Part shown: one piece after another, positions 45,370 to 56,577 of the stretch | Layout of the letters: the number at the start of each line of letters is the position of its first letter | How positions within the stretch are numbered: position 1 is the first letter of the stretch | Assembly (NCBI GenBank): GCA_947650285.1 | Contig: CANTFL010000138.1 | Span: 62,001-126,000 of the forward strand | DNA length: 64,000 nucleotides | Direction of reading: 5' to 3' | Source: Hyaloperonospora brassicae | Taxonomy: Eukaryota > Oomycota > Peronosporomycetes > Peronosporales > Peronosporaceae | Notes under the pieces: model-generated | Database searches by the model: none | Told to the model about the DNA's origin: nothing | What the model saw: only the letters and a program-made list of their open reading frames with translations | Translations under genes and position numbers: made by a program

Positions 45370-46600
45370 AAAGTGGGGATCGTGCCAACCGCATTAAGTG
45401 CGAGATCAATTTGATCGGTGGAGCGCGCTCGGAGATGGGCCCGTTGGCATGAATGATGGAATAGAACGACTGAGTGGCAGAAAAAGACGGTTGAAGTTAT
45501 GCGGATTGGTCTACTTAACGGTCAAGAAGGAGTATGGTCAAGGATCGACGACTGAACGATCACGATCCGCGATCAAGGGCTTGGATCACCAAGTTAAAAG
45601 GACCAAATCACTCAAGAGGTGAACACCATCCGGATTACTGAACCGATAACGACAATGGAAGAGAGGTGAATATGGAAGCAGGCCGGGGGAGTGGATCGTC
45701 AAGATCATCAAACATGCGAGGTCTCAGAAGTGACGGCGATTCGACGGTGGATGCCCGATCAAAGACTCGAGAGATTGATCACGATCCATCCTGGGTGTGT
45801 AACGATTGATTGTGTGGACACATAATTGGTGTGGACCACATACCGTGATCACTACCCAAGCGATCCACCCCGAGCGATCCACTATCCGAGCGATCCACTA
45901 CCGAGAGATCCGCTACGGAGCGATCCGTCACCCGAGTATATGCTGTAGACCACGTGATGCAAGAGTTGAATGACATAGACAGGCGATACGCAACCGAGGT
46001 CTAGCGAACAGGCATGGTCATAGGTTTTGGATTTGGTTGGTTGACATCAAACAGAATTGAATTTGCAACGAAGGCACGCTTCGACTTCTCCAGGGCAGGA
46101 ACTTTGGTCTCCCGTTGAAAAGAGATTGACCCACGTCTCCGCAAACTTCGCCCTTGGCTTGTTTGACCAGGCAGAACATTTCTTCTCACCCCACCCCTCC
46201 CCCAACTGCGATCAGACGCAGTGAACCTTACGGTTCAGATTCATGATCGCGGGACGGCTCAAGTGGTCAGAAGGCTCGCGGATCAAACATCACTCCTGAA
46301 TACAGGCGACTTTGGGAGAGCGCCCAAGTATACACGCGATCGAGTAAAGAATTCTCATTCGATCCACCGCCACGTTTGACCGGGTGAAGAATTTCCACCC
46401 GATCAACCCTTATCCCCAAAACGGTCAAGTTCAGCTTCAGCTCAATTCTACCAAGAAGAGCGCAGCCCGCCCCACCGGCAGGTACACAGGGTGAGCAAGA
46501 GAACACATAGCACGGAATTGGAGTAACCTCTCCTTTATTCGGTCGTCCGGGCGCCATTGTAGAGTCGGGATCGTCTTGCGAAACGAACGATCACCACTCC
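45370..46600 (-). mobile_element. Possible decayed LTR retroelement relic (low confidence)
   Basis: On the minus strand, TACA is followed by TGGCGCCCGGACGACC (46555-46540), whose first eight bases equal a Lys-tRNA-type primer-binding site next to a CA-ended LTR-like edge. An ATG overlaps it, and a 96-codon frame follows (46557-46267). Several short hairpins recur here (for example 45589-45602 CTTGGatcaCCAAG), reminiscent of the hairpin-rich Gypsy family. No pol domain, second LTR or boundaries are visible, so this is tentative. Confidence 0.25.
45846..45938 (+). repeat. Imperfect 15-16-bp tandem repeat
   Basis: About six degenerate units of the form GATCCACTACCGAGC (GATCACTACCCAAGC, GATCCACTATCCGAGC and similar). 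Confidence 0.75.
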
Positions 46601-48989
46601 ACCACACTTGCGTCAGGGTTTGCTAGAACACATACTCGGCAAAAGGATATGCGACATCATATAATCCATACCGCGAAAAATTCGACCCTCATTCGTTTAG
46701 TACAATAGGTACACATTTTGTACGTTGTATTTATCAATGTATCGAAATGTACCACCCAGCTATTTTCAGCTTTTATACGTGCATATATGATCCGATGATC
46801 ATGAACTTATGAATAGTATAATGAGCTGTATGGGAGTATACCAGTCATGCCTTGCAATGTTTCAAAAATTTAATGTGTTAAGCGAGGAGCTGGGTCAACT
46901 ATCGCGCCAGACCAGAGGAAGATTACAGTGGCGCTGAAAATTGCCGGTCATCTGCTATATCACAGCATTGGAGCCTTTCGGATTGGTACTGCGCTCGCAG
47001 AGGAACGCTGAGATATTATCCTTTGTCTTAAAGATGAGCGCCAAAACGTCGTTGCGGTACGTCGGCACTCTCTCTCCCAGTGTAAAGCCGGTTTCAAGAC
47101 ACAGCTTCAAAAAAGAAGCGATCATCTACGAGTTCGACTCTTTTGCTTCTCACCGTGGGAGCTTCATAAGCGCGGGCCACGTACGTACCACTCGAACCAC
47201 GCTGAGTGGAGGTGACCTAACGACGACAGCTTTCTGTGATTTGTATCGATGCTGCTGTTTGCATCCTCCTCTCTGCGCTTGTTATTTTTTTAGGGCCACG
47301 CTTCGTTGGGCTTAGCTTCGATTGAATTGATGGGATCGTCTTCGCGCCTTACATTCGAATAGTGCGATCAATTATGGAAGACATGGGTGAATGGCTTTGC
47401 TATCTTCAGACTCTGAGCTTAGCGTGTATAAAAATAATTCACATCTTCTTGGTGTTTCTCTGCACAAGGAGCCGTGACGATATGCGTATAACACGTAAGC
47501 AAATCGACAAGGATTCGAGCAGACTCTAGTACGCAAGTACTAAAGCGCTTTACATCTGGCCATTTTACGTTTGCCTGTTTAAGAATCGGGAAATACAAGC
47601 TCAATAAAGCCGTTAGCACATCAAGGAAAAGCTTGCTGGCTTTATTTTACTTTACCTATCTGAGGCTCTGACAGTTTGCGAACAGCAGTGTCTGTACATC
47701 GATTATATTTTTATAAGTCTGGGCGCCGAAGACCCTTAAGTCGGCGAGCGAAATGGACTAGTCCGGCTTCCAGACGCTCAACACCTTTGCAACCTTGTGT
47801 TCCTCAATAACGAGGCTAAAGATGTAGTTGAATGATTCTTTTGTCACGATCACGTTTCATGCGCTTCAATTGAAGATATATCGCACCGCAATCGTTGCGC
47901 AGATGTTTGCGTGCCGCGAACCGGTCACAGAGGAACGAGTGTGATGTGAGCTGATGCTCCACTCAATTTCGAGTGGCGATGCAGTCGAGGAGGCTATTGA
48001 AGTGACTGGTATTGTCGGCGAGATGTCGGTACCTGTGACAGCAGCAGCTTGGACGCCTCAGGAAGCCTCTGGGTGGTCAATAATGTCGCGTAGCGGCGTC
48101 TTAGGGCCTCATCTGACTGCGCCGTTCACTTGAGGAGTGGATCGGCACACGTCGCTGACTGTGCGACCAGTGCCAGCGAGATGGAGTGCAGAGGGCATAC
48201 GGCAAATTCGTCGGTGGGGAAGATCAATAGTCCCAGCAATTTGCACGTTTTTGCGTAGATGAAGCGTACGAAGAACACGTCGCTCGCATCGATCGAGACA
48301 TTCTGTATGCGGAATATCGTCAAGTCCAACTCACTCGCATATGGGTACCACAGAAGTCACACCAAGCTACATCCTGGTAGTTACTGGACGAGCATACATT
48401 CGAGTACAAAAACTACATTATCCGCTTCGAGCCAGTATTCGCACACGCATTGTCCTTTTCCACAAAACCACCACCTTCTCTCTTGATACAGTAGTTCTCG
48501 AGCGTTATTTTTGTACAAACCGGCTCGTATTGAGATTGTTCACGGTAGGTATCAAGTAAAGTCTTAACATATTCAGTATTGATTCCTACTGCAACACTAC
48601 AACTGCACACATGTTGACCATCGGCACTGCAATTTGACCAGGTCAGGTTGCACATGGCGTACGTCCAGTCTGCCGGTATTCTTATGCTGGTACCACACGT
48701 CAAACGTATATCTCGTAATATCCGCCTTGACATCCTGATCTTTCCGCGTAGCGTTCGTCTCTCCTTTTCCCACCTGTCACATGATCAGTATTGTGGCCAA
48801 TCAGGTGAGGTCAAACTTTACCGGCAATAGGTCTTGCCGTCGAATCTGAACCCTCATTACCTGTTAATAACGTGCCAAAAACAACATCATCTGATACTCT
48901 TCCTTTTAAGTGGCCGTGATTCGAGTAAATGGCTGCTGTAGGAACTAACCCAGCAACCAATGCTTAGTTTGTCGGTAGTACTGCATGCA
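46601..48989. other. AT-rich gene-poor stretch
   Basis: 2.4 kb with chance frames only, the longest at 46941-47315 (124 codons) with no recognised motif. Confidence 0.5.
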
Positions 48990-49220
48990 AGAATGTCTAG
49001 CAAGTGGCTTGACAGCTCTGCCTTTGTGAAATGCAAGATGCACAGAGTGAAAACGATTGCGTGGTTGTGGGGGACGTAACTGTGGGTGGTACAGTTCTGG
49101 TGAACCCCAAACACCAGGTCGTGAGTACAGTCACAATTAACCTGTACACAGCGGGACTCGAACCCGCACTCACCCGATTGGAATCCCCCTTCCCAAAAGA
49201 CTGAGCCACGGAGCTCATCC
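48990..49220 (-). mobile_element. tRNA-derived SINE-like sequence
   Basis: On the minus strand a tRNA-like head starts near 49220 with an A-box-like TGGCTCAGTCTTTTGG, followed by a perfectly paired T-arm GCGGG TTCGAGT CCCGC (49167-49151) that contains the B box GGTTCGAGTCC. The acceptor strands do not pair, so it is not a functional tRNA. A non-tRNA body continues downstream toward about 49000. The 3' end and target duplication could not be placed. Confidence 0.5.
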
Positions 49221-52200
49221 ATTTCAAACACACAGCACAGCAAAGAGTCGCAGCGCTTATTGAAGCCCTATACATACTCTAGATCCGAATTGTCAGACCG
49301 GAGGAACCTCAAGAATGCCTGGACATCATTAGCTCTGGATCGTTTTTAGTTTCCAGGCTGCAGATCGGCCAAACATAAATGAATTCGGACAGCACGCAAA
49401 TGTGCAGATGATATACTTGAGACTTTAAGTTTGCTTGACATACATATATATGGCGTTCTACTCCGACCGGATACGTCCAAACGGCTGGCGTACCGTACTT
49501 CCATACCCCTACACTTTGCATCGGTCAAAAACATATCAATAAACCATTTAGTTATACAAAAATGTACGTTGATAGAATTACATTCGCTCGTCCGTCGTAT
49601 GAAAACACCAAGTCATGTCGGAGAAGGGACTATATCAATCGATATATAGCACGTGTTCCATAAAATGTGGCACTTCCAAGTTATCAGAGGACTATGGTAA
49701 GAGGCCGTGTATTTATCCCGTATATTGTGACCTACAAATGATGATATGGAATGAGGACTGTTAGCCTGTGTGTAATGTGTGATAACGCCTGGCGGTATTG
49801 GTTGGTTTCAAAAGTTCCTAATGATCTGGAACCATGGTGGCAATCCTATTTTAGTGGTTATAGTTCGAACTCTTTCTTATTTAGTAAAGTGGGTTACAAT
49901 GGTGACCTTAAATACTTCGCTTGTTATAAGTGTGCAGTTTTGTGGTGGAGCAGTCATGATTCATGGGTCGAGCGCTCTATTTAGGCTGTCGATATCATTT
50001 TCTGATGTCGAGCTGTATTGTACCGCGGGCTCGTTTGGCTTGCACATTGCCGCGTACAAATTGTCGCCGGGTATTGATGTACTTGCTGCGCTGTGACCTG
50101 ACGCTACTCTGTAGTACTTATGCGCATATGTAGTAATATGAAATAGCAAAATCGGTTCGGTATGTGCGATAGGGATTATTCTAGATAAAACATGTACTTA
50201 TCACATTTAAAAAAGGCTTTTGCACCGGCAATGAATACTCCAATACCGTCGACAACGCAACGGTAGAATCTTTGTGTAATTTTCAGAACACAGAAATGTC
50301 ATTTATTATGTTAGCGACCAATTGTGATTATTGCGCTCGCGGACACCAGATACACTTCAAATTTGGCGCTTGTGTTGTGCTGTGTCATTTTTAAGTATCC
50401 TCATGGGTATTTAAGGTCGCTGTCCGGTCTGGTTCCGTCGCTAGTTTATAAACATGCCACCCAATTGATGTGTGATTTGGTGCAAAATGCGCGGCTCACA
50501 GTAGACATTAGTTCTTCCGAGCGAAAAGTTTTGGTACTTGAACGCTTGTCAGAAGGTGCCTACCCCTTTGAAAATGACGCGTTCGTGGTTGAAGAGACCA
50601 TGAAGAAATCAATCTGCTCGAAGTGTGAGACTGGAAAGGATCTGTAACAGCGCTTAGCATGTCAAATGTGGTAATAAGGTTTTTGGTGGCGTTGGTGTAT
50701 ATGCGATCGACCATTGGCATGTTAATGTTGGTCAATTTTGAACTTATGCGGGAAGATTGTACTTGTAGCCGTTGTTATAAGCGCCGGTACTAGAAGAAGA
50801 CGCAATTTCGGAGCGCTTTGTAGCGACTTTATCATGGCATGTTTCAGCACTACAGTGCAACCGGCACCAAACTTGAGCTAATTGCCAGGATTCGCCCCAT
50901 TGTTTGTAAGTGCTTTATTAAAAGGGCGGTGGTCTCCATTACCTTGAGTGGGAAAATGATTGCACATTGCACTGGAATAGACTAAAGCGTCTCTTTAAGC
51001 TGTGGATGCATGCGGATAACCAGAGTATAGCAGTATATATAACAAATAGCAAGCGATGGAAGCGATCGGCTATGTCTTCTGGACAATAACGTTCTCCTTT
51101 TGGGTGTCTGGTGCATTATTCTATGGCCTGCATCCTTGCGTATCTTATCATTGAGAATCTCTCACATGAATCAGAACGCACGAGTTAGACGCTGACACCG
51201 AAATTGCTGATAAATCTTCGCGTAACATTCGAGAACCTTGTCAAAGGCATCTCTCTTTCTCGTTCATATGACGAGCACGTGCTTGTGATGCGTGAAAATA
51301 CCGACTTATCGAGGGTACTTGGTGACAATTTTGTATTGACTTCTTCTACAGATACATCGATTGAATTAGCAACGGATCTCTGAATTACAAATAAAAGCCT
51401 ATAAAAATGTCACCGTATGTAAGGACGGTTACTTCAATTCATAAGATGCTATTGTAAGTGATGGAGCGATGAGAGCTCAAGATCTTGTAGATAACGCTTT
51501 TAAACCGTAAAAAAATGATGCAGTACAGTTACAGCTTCCGAAGCCGCGAGTACGAGGGAGCATCATTGAGTATCGCTGGTATATTGATATGAAAACTAAT
51601 ATATGTAAAGGGAAGGTAAATCTTGAGTGACGGATTATGGTCTGAATTGCGTACTTTCATCGACTATCTGGTAGACGGATTGCTTCTCCTTTTTGCTTGA
51701 GGAAAAGGTTGCAAGCTCAAATAAAGTTTCTGAAAAATATTAATGGGTTGCAACAATTAGTTACCCCACTTGTCTTCTGCAGCACAAATTGGAAATTAAA
51801 TTATCGTTTAGCTTTCTCTGCCGGTCTCACCTACTTGTTGTTGTACCGCAAACATGTGTATGTATTCTAGCTTCTCGAATTCCATATCTAGGAGCTGACA
51901 CAGTTGCAGCCTTGGTGTCCTGACTATCCGTATAAACATTGTCGCCTGCTAGTTGAACCCGCATTGTCCCAACGCGCATATTCCCAATCGACGTAGTCCA
52001 ATGTTGTACGCAACACCAAATTGTTACAGAAAGTGCATAAAACCCGTAAGAGTTTATCACATATGCGGTATTACAGAAATTGTTTAATTATTTTGCGTGC
52101 AATCTATCATGACGCTCGCCATGAAGTCTTGTAAGTTTATAAGGATGTTTTGAGTCTCTGGGATCTTAGAGAAACGCCGTTTGGTTGGCGCGAAGGTCTA

Positions 52201-53142
52201 ACTATACAGACTCTTTCTAAGTTCATATAGCCCTTGTGGTGTTTATGCATGTGCTACAATTCCGTCTGTCGTAGGCTAGTATTTTGTCGCTCGCACTACA
52301 GGCGGTACACCTTTTTTGCCGTCATGACTGACTTTTTCGTATTTTCTTATACCCATCCAAGCCTGTCTTGATGCCCGAGACCGCCAATCAAGGCATAACT
52401 TGCTTGAAATTCTCGAGAAAGTGATACCTGTAAAAATATTGTAGTCATGGCCGTTAGATTGCAAAAGCTTGACTTAAACGATGCAGATAAGGAACTGTCG
52501 TTCATTTTTATCATGCAAGTCCTACTTTCCTACCATCAGGCCTCTGTGGATTTCTTCCGGGGCAAAGTACAACCTGGGATCATACCTATTAAAGACAAAC
52601 TGTCACCAATCTTCATCAACTGCCCCTGGATTCACTAGCTGTCATCCAAATTCACTAACTGACATCCATCTACCATCAAATTTTATTTCAAGAATGTCTT
52701 GTTTCCTCTTCAGCTTTTTTTCCTGTCTTCATCCCAGTATTCGTCCGCAATCACATTGCCTTTTCTGGTGTCGTCTTGCATCTCTCGACGACGGCACTTA
52801 TCATTGCGTGCTTGTAGATGTTCTGTTTTCGCCGTTTTCTCGGACGAGCTTCCACCAAATCAACCGCAAAGTCCTCGCTAGTTCATCGGAGACACAATGA
52901 TTACATGTCGATTTTGCTTGATCGGGTATCTAATCAATGGGATTTGGTCTTACAATCTTATTGGACGTTATAGAGCAAAAATGCTTTCCTCCCAAATGAC
53001 CAACTTGTCACTAAAAAGAGATCCGAGACCGAGAGATCACTTAACGAAGCGCACCCAGGTCGCACTCAAGTTTCATTTCAGTTTGCAATCGGATTTACAT
53101 AATTTGTGTAAATGTACGAAAAAGTAGTTGAGGCCGTTCACA
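49221..53142. other. AT-rich gene-poor stretch with coding-like fragments
   Basis: 3.9 kb without a recognised gene. Segments near 49750-50096, 50324-50647 and 51220-51381 have long T-rich open frames with amino-acid composition that looks coding, but no family is recognisable and they are not in one frame. Confidence 0.5.
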
Positions 53143-53147
53143 ACACC
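53143..53147 (+). repeat. Gypsy copy B target-site duplication, left
   Basis: ACACC immediately before the 5' LTR, repeated after the 3' LTR at 61132-61136. Confidence 0.9.
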
Positions 53148-53538
53148 TGTAACGGGGCAGCCCGTTACATGAAATTGTCACTTTAAGGAAAGTGACAATA
53201 AAGAATATAAAGATGGATATTCTTTAAAACAATATCACCAAAGTGGTGATATTAAAGGGTCGACCAAAGGGTCTGTTCATTGGTTGATATCGTGATGATA
53301 TCAACCCACCAATCGCCGCAAGACGCGCGCAATGAGTGGTGACGAGACGTCACCATACATGCAGTTATATTAGTATAATTGAATTAAGTCAAACGAAGAG
53401 ACAGTAGTTTAAAGACTTAATTTATTAATATAACAGTTCTACTTTTACCCTACCTACGCTTCCTCGCTTGCCACGTGTACGTCCGTCGGGGCACTCAAAT
53501 CCCTTGCGTTAAGTTACTCAAGGGTGTGCCCCGTTATA
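53148..53538 (+). repeat. 5' LTR of Gypsy copy B
   Basis: 391 bp, TGTAAC...GTTATA (the terminal C is changed to T relative to the other copies). Inverted repeats include TGTAACGGG/CCCGTTACA (53148-53169), ATTGTCACTTT/AAAGTGACAAT (53174-53199), and pairs around AATATCACC, GGTTGATATC and GGTGACG. Confidence 0.96.
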
Positions 53539-53540
53539 CC

Positions 53541-53548
53541 TGGTAGCA
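53541..53548 (+). promoter_or_regulatory. Primer-binding site
   Basis: TGGTAGCA starts two bases after the LTR end and is complementary to the TGCTACCA 3' end of eukaryotic initiator-Met tRNA. The match does not obviously continue beyond this octamer. Copy A has the same sequence at the equivalent place. Confidence 0.6.
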
Positions 53549-53582
53549 CTTTGTAGTCCTTCCAAGGACCACATCATCCAAC

Positions 53583-54737
53583 ATGAACATGTTGGATGAA
53601 GAAGACACCTTTCACGCCACGCGTGAAGAGTTTACCCATTTGAGTGACATCGAATGGGTTGCGGTAGAACGAATGAGTTCTACCGTAGGCGAATTCGTCA
53701 TTAGCGCCATGTTGGAGTCTCTAGACAGAGACCAACAACATGCCGCTATCGCCAAGTTCATTCAGAATGAACTTGCTCTCGAGAGGGAGAAAGTAGCCTT
53801 GCTTCACCAGCAAGGCTCTCAACAGGCCGAGCAGTTGAGAGAACTCGGTGCTCAACAGACGGAGCTGTTGAGACAGCAGCAATTCCATGCTGCTGTGGGC
53901 GGGACGGCGCATGAGCGTCGTCCCGAAGTCATGAAAGTCGACATTTCCAAGTACAGTGGAGTCCCGGAGGACTCCCTGTTACTATGGTTTGTCGAACTCG
54001 ACAGAGCCCTAAGGGCTCGTCGCGTCGAAGATGAGCAAATGAAACTCACATTTGCTCAGACCCACTTGGCAGGGCGTGCCAAAACTTGGTCCCTGGGGCT
54101 CGAGAGTAGCGACCCAAATGTGTTTAGGTCGCTAGATGACTTCAAGTCCCGGCTCAGACAAACGTTTGAGCCGCCACGTGCTGAGTTCAGGGCTCGCTCA
54201 GAGCTCCTGAAACTCAAGCAGGGTAAGCGTGATGTGCACGCTTACGCACAACATATACGACTCCTTGCGAGTAGTATAACTGCTAACCCGGTACATGAAC
54301 ACACGTTGATTACGGTGTTCATGCAAGGGCTCGCAGAAGGGCCCGTCAGGAGCCACCTGTTCCGCCTTGAGCTGAATACGCTTGAAGAAGCGATATCAGC
54401 CGCGGAACAGGAAGACTTTAGCATGAGACAGGCTCATGCTAGCTCAAACTCTTACCGTCCACCGAGACGACAAGAGATCGGAGGTCCAGAATCAATGGAC
54501 CTCTGATATGTTGAGAGCGAGAGACCTCGCTCTACAAACAACAAGCGATTGCAGAGGTGCAATCGCTGTCAGAAGTTAGGGCACTACGCATACGAGTGTA
54601 GTGCTCCACGCCCAGTACCAAACAGTACTGAGCGAAATGGACGACCTTTTGCCAGAAAGGGCAATGGGCGTGGGTCCAGCGCTGTTGCGAAGCCGCAACA
54701 GCGAGACGGACCATCAAAAAATGGTCGGGGTCAGTAG
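53583..54737 (+). pseudogene. Gag: capsid-like domain and CCHC knuckle, with in-frame TGA
   Basis: ATG at 53583; 307 codons to a TGA at 54504-54506. Reading on in the same frame gives the nucleocapsid part with CNRCQKLGHYAYEC and a second stop (TAG, 54735-54737). The first part has a Gln/Glu-rich coiled-coil-like stretch (residues 60-110) and a retrotransposon-gag capsid region (KVDISKYSGVPEDS ... LWFVELDRAL ... TWSLGLES ... FEPPRAEFRARSELLKLKQG ... YAQHIRLLASSI). The TGA separates capsid from zinc knuckle: either a disabling mutation, a separate gag product or a readthrough site. Copy A does not reach this point. Gag forms the particle and binds the RNA. Confidence 0.85.
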
Positions 54738-54755
54738 GGGCGGAGCGCCCTACTG
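54716..54755 (+). promoter_or_regulatory. Candidate -1 ribosomal frameshift signal between gag and pol
   Basis: The heptamer A AAA AAT (54716-54722) in the gag frame is followed after nine bases by a strong hairpin (54732-54755, CAGTAGGG/GCCCTACTG outer stem with minor offsets). The gag frame ends at the TAG inside this hairpin, and the pol frame is open in the -1 frame across it. Caution: hairpins occur all over this element. Confidence 0.45.
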
Positions 54756-56577
54756 ATCCAGCAACCTCAAGAGAATTTGCAAATCTCTTGACGAAAGTTG
54801 CTCCAGATACACAATCATTGTGTGTCTCTGCACCTGGTGATGATGTTTCGCTCATCACCTTGAAGTTGGAAGCGACAAATGATTTGTCGCTTCGTGCCCT
54901 AGTAGACTGTGGGGCGTCGAACAACTTTGTTCGTCGCCAGTCACTAGAGGGTCGTAGGCTCAAGTTCGTTGAGCGCGACATTCCCCTCACAAGGATGACG
55001 GTGCGCCTTGCAACAGGCGCATCGATAACCGTTGAGAAACGTGTAGTAGGAATCCACTACACGTTAGAGGGCGAACAGTACGATGATGACTTCATCGTAC
55101 TAGATCTGGATGACAAATTTGATGTCATCCTGGGATTACCTTGGCTCAGAAAGTACGAGCCAAGAGTGAGCTGGCAGCATCGATCCGTGAAGATGCCTGC
55201 TGCTTGTTCATCAGATGGCCATCTGATGAACACCTTGGAGCGTCCACAAGCGTGTGGATGTTCTGCGAGTGAGTGCGATGGCCTCACTTGCGGTACGGTC
55301 GTTAGCACGACTGCACAAGATCACAGTGTAGTTGATCACTACACTGTGGAGCAAGCTCCCGGCGGCTGTACAGAAGTACAGGCTGCGCCGAAGGTCCACC
55401 ACTCGAATAAGTCGAGTGGACCGGGACATGGATGCATGCCTAGCGGGCAGCATCTTAGAAGAAAGAAGTCTGTTGCCCCCAAGGGGCAACATGAAAATCC
55501 TAGGTCGACTGGAGAGTCGACCGTAGAGGATCGGTTCCTGACTGTGGTTGCACAGCCACAGTCGGAAGACGTCGAGGGAATAATTCCCCACGTACTTGAG
55601 GAAGGAATTCATCAAGAGTCGCTTGCTGAGGGATTAGGCCCTCAGCAACCTGTGGAAGCAAGTTCCCAGGAAGAAACCGAGACGTTGAACGTCTTGGTTA
55701 ATGACGGATCAAGCGTAGGCGCTTATACGCTTGATCTGATTGTGCCTCCGAAGTTGACTTCGGAGATAACTCAGTTGCCAACGCTAGAACCGAAACGGTT
55801 CTTGCGTGATCTGCGTAGTGGCAAAGTCAAGCAGATCCGCATACTCGTCACAGAGGACGAGTATGTGACCGACATTCAGTCGGCAACAGTATTTGCTGAG
55901 AACGAACGGGTTCTCAGCAGCTCATCGATGGACGAAAGTGTCCTCGATGAGAAGACTCGGATTGAGCGATACGCGTCCCAATCCTGGGAGTCACTTCAGG
56001 CAAATCCTTTGTATGAGGATTTGATCGAATTCAGGGATGTGTTCCCTGAATCCGTACCTTGCGAGTTGCCTAAGGACAAAGGCACTCGACACGAGATCGA
56101 GCTCAAACCGGGCTCGAAATACTGTGTCATGAAGCAGTGGCCACTGCCTCGTGAACAAGTGATAGCGATCGACAAGTTCTTTGCCGATCGCTTAGCAGCG
56201 GGCCATGTGAGGGAATCAACATCCCCTCAAAGCTCTCCGACCTTCTGTGTGCGAAAGGCCACAGGAGGGTGGCGGATAGTGCACGCATTCAACAAGTTGA
56301 ATGCTGCAACGGTACCGGCTCAGACGCCGATACCGAGGAAGGACGTAATCATAGATGGTATATCAAAGAGTACCATCTTTTCGTCCATGGATCTGATGGA
56401 TGGATTCTATCAGATCCTGATGCGTGAACGGGACGTCCCGTTCACGGCAGTGAGTACCCCCAGCGGGATGCTGTGGGAGTGGCTAGTGATGCCACAGGGG
56501 CTGAGTAATGCCCCTGCAACATTTGACAGATGTGTTACAAATCTGTTGAAACCGGTGCGGATTTATCACCGAGTTAA
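54737..56577 (+). pseudogene. Pol part 1: aspartic protease and reverse transcriptase N-terminal half
   Basis: This frame has no ATG at its start and would be entered by frameshift from gag. The retropepsin has ALVDCGASNNFVR (catalytic Asp in DCGAS) and FDVILGLPWLRKYEP. A linker of about 300 residues follows, then the RT: FRDVFPESVPCELP, GTRHEIELKPGSK, SPTFCVRKATGGWRIV, RKDVIIDGISKSTIFSSMDLMDGFYQI, GLSNAPATFDR. The frame is lost at about 56558-56577: one base appears missing near GCGG/ATTT, and a TAA sits immediately before the catalytic FDD. The reverse transcriptase is therefore not translatable as one protein in this copy. Confidence 0.88.

Noticed and set aside
49141..49220. tRNA gene on the minus strand
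   Set aside because: The T-arm is perfect but the 5' and 3' acceptor strands do not pair and the anticodon arm is poor; a SINE head is a better reading.
49750..51385. Endogenous viral insertion
   Set aside because: T-rich open fragments look coding but show no polymerase, helicase or capsid motif; no evidence for a virus.
53721..54049. Small antisense ORFs opposite gag (63-65 codons), recurring in copy A
   Set aside because: Recurrence follows from copy identity; short, no domain, and unlike the 535-codon frame they could easily be by-products of the palindromic sequence.
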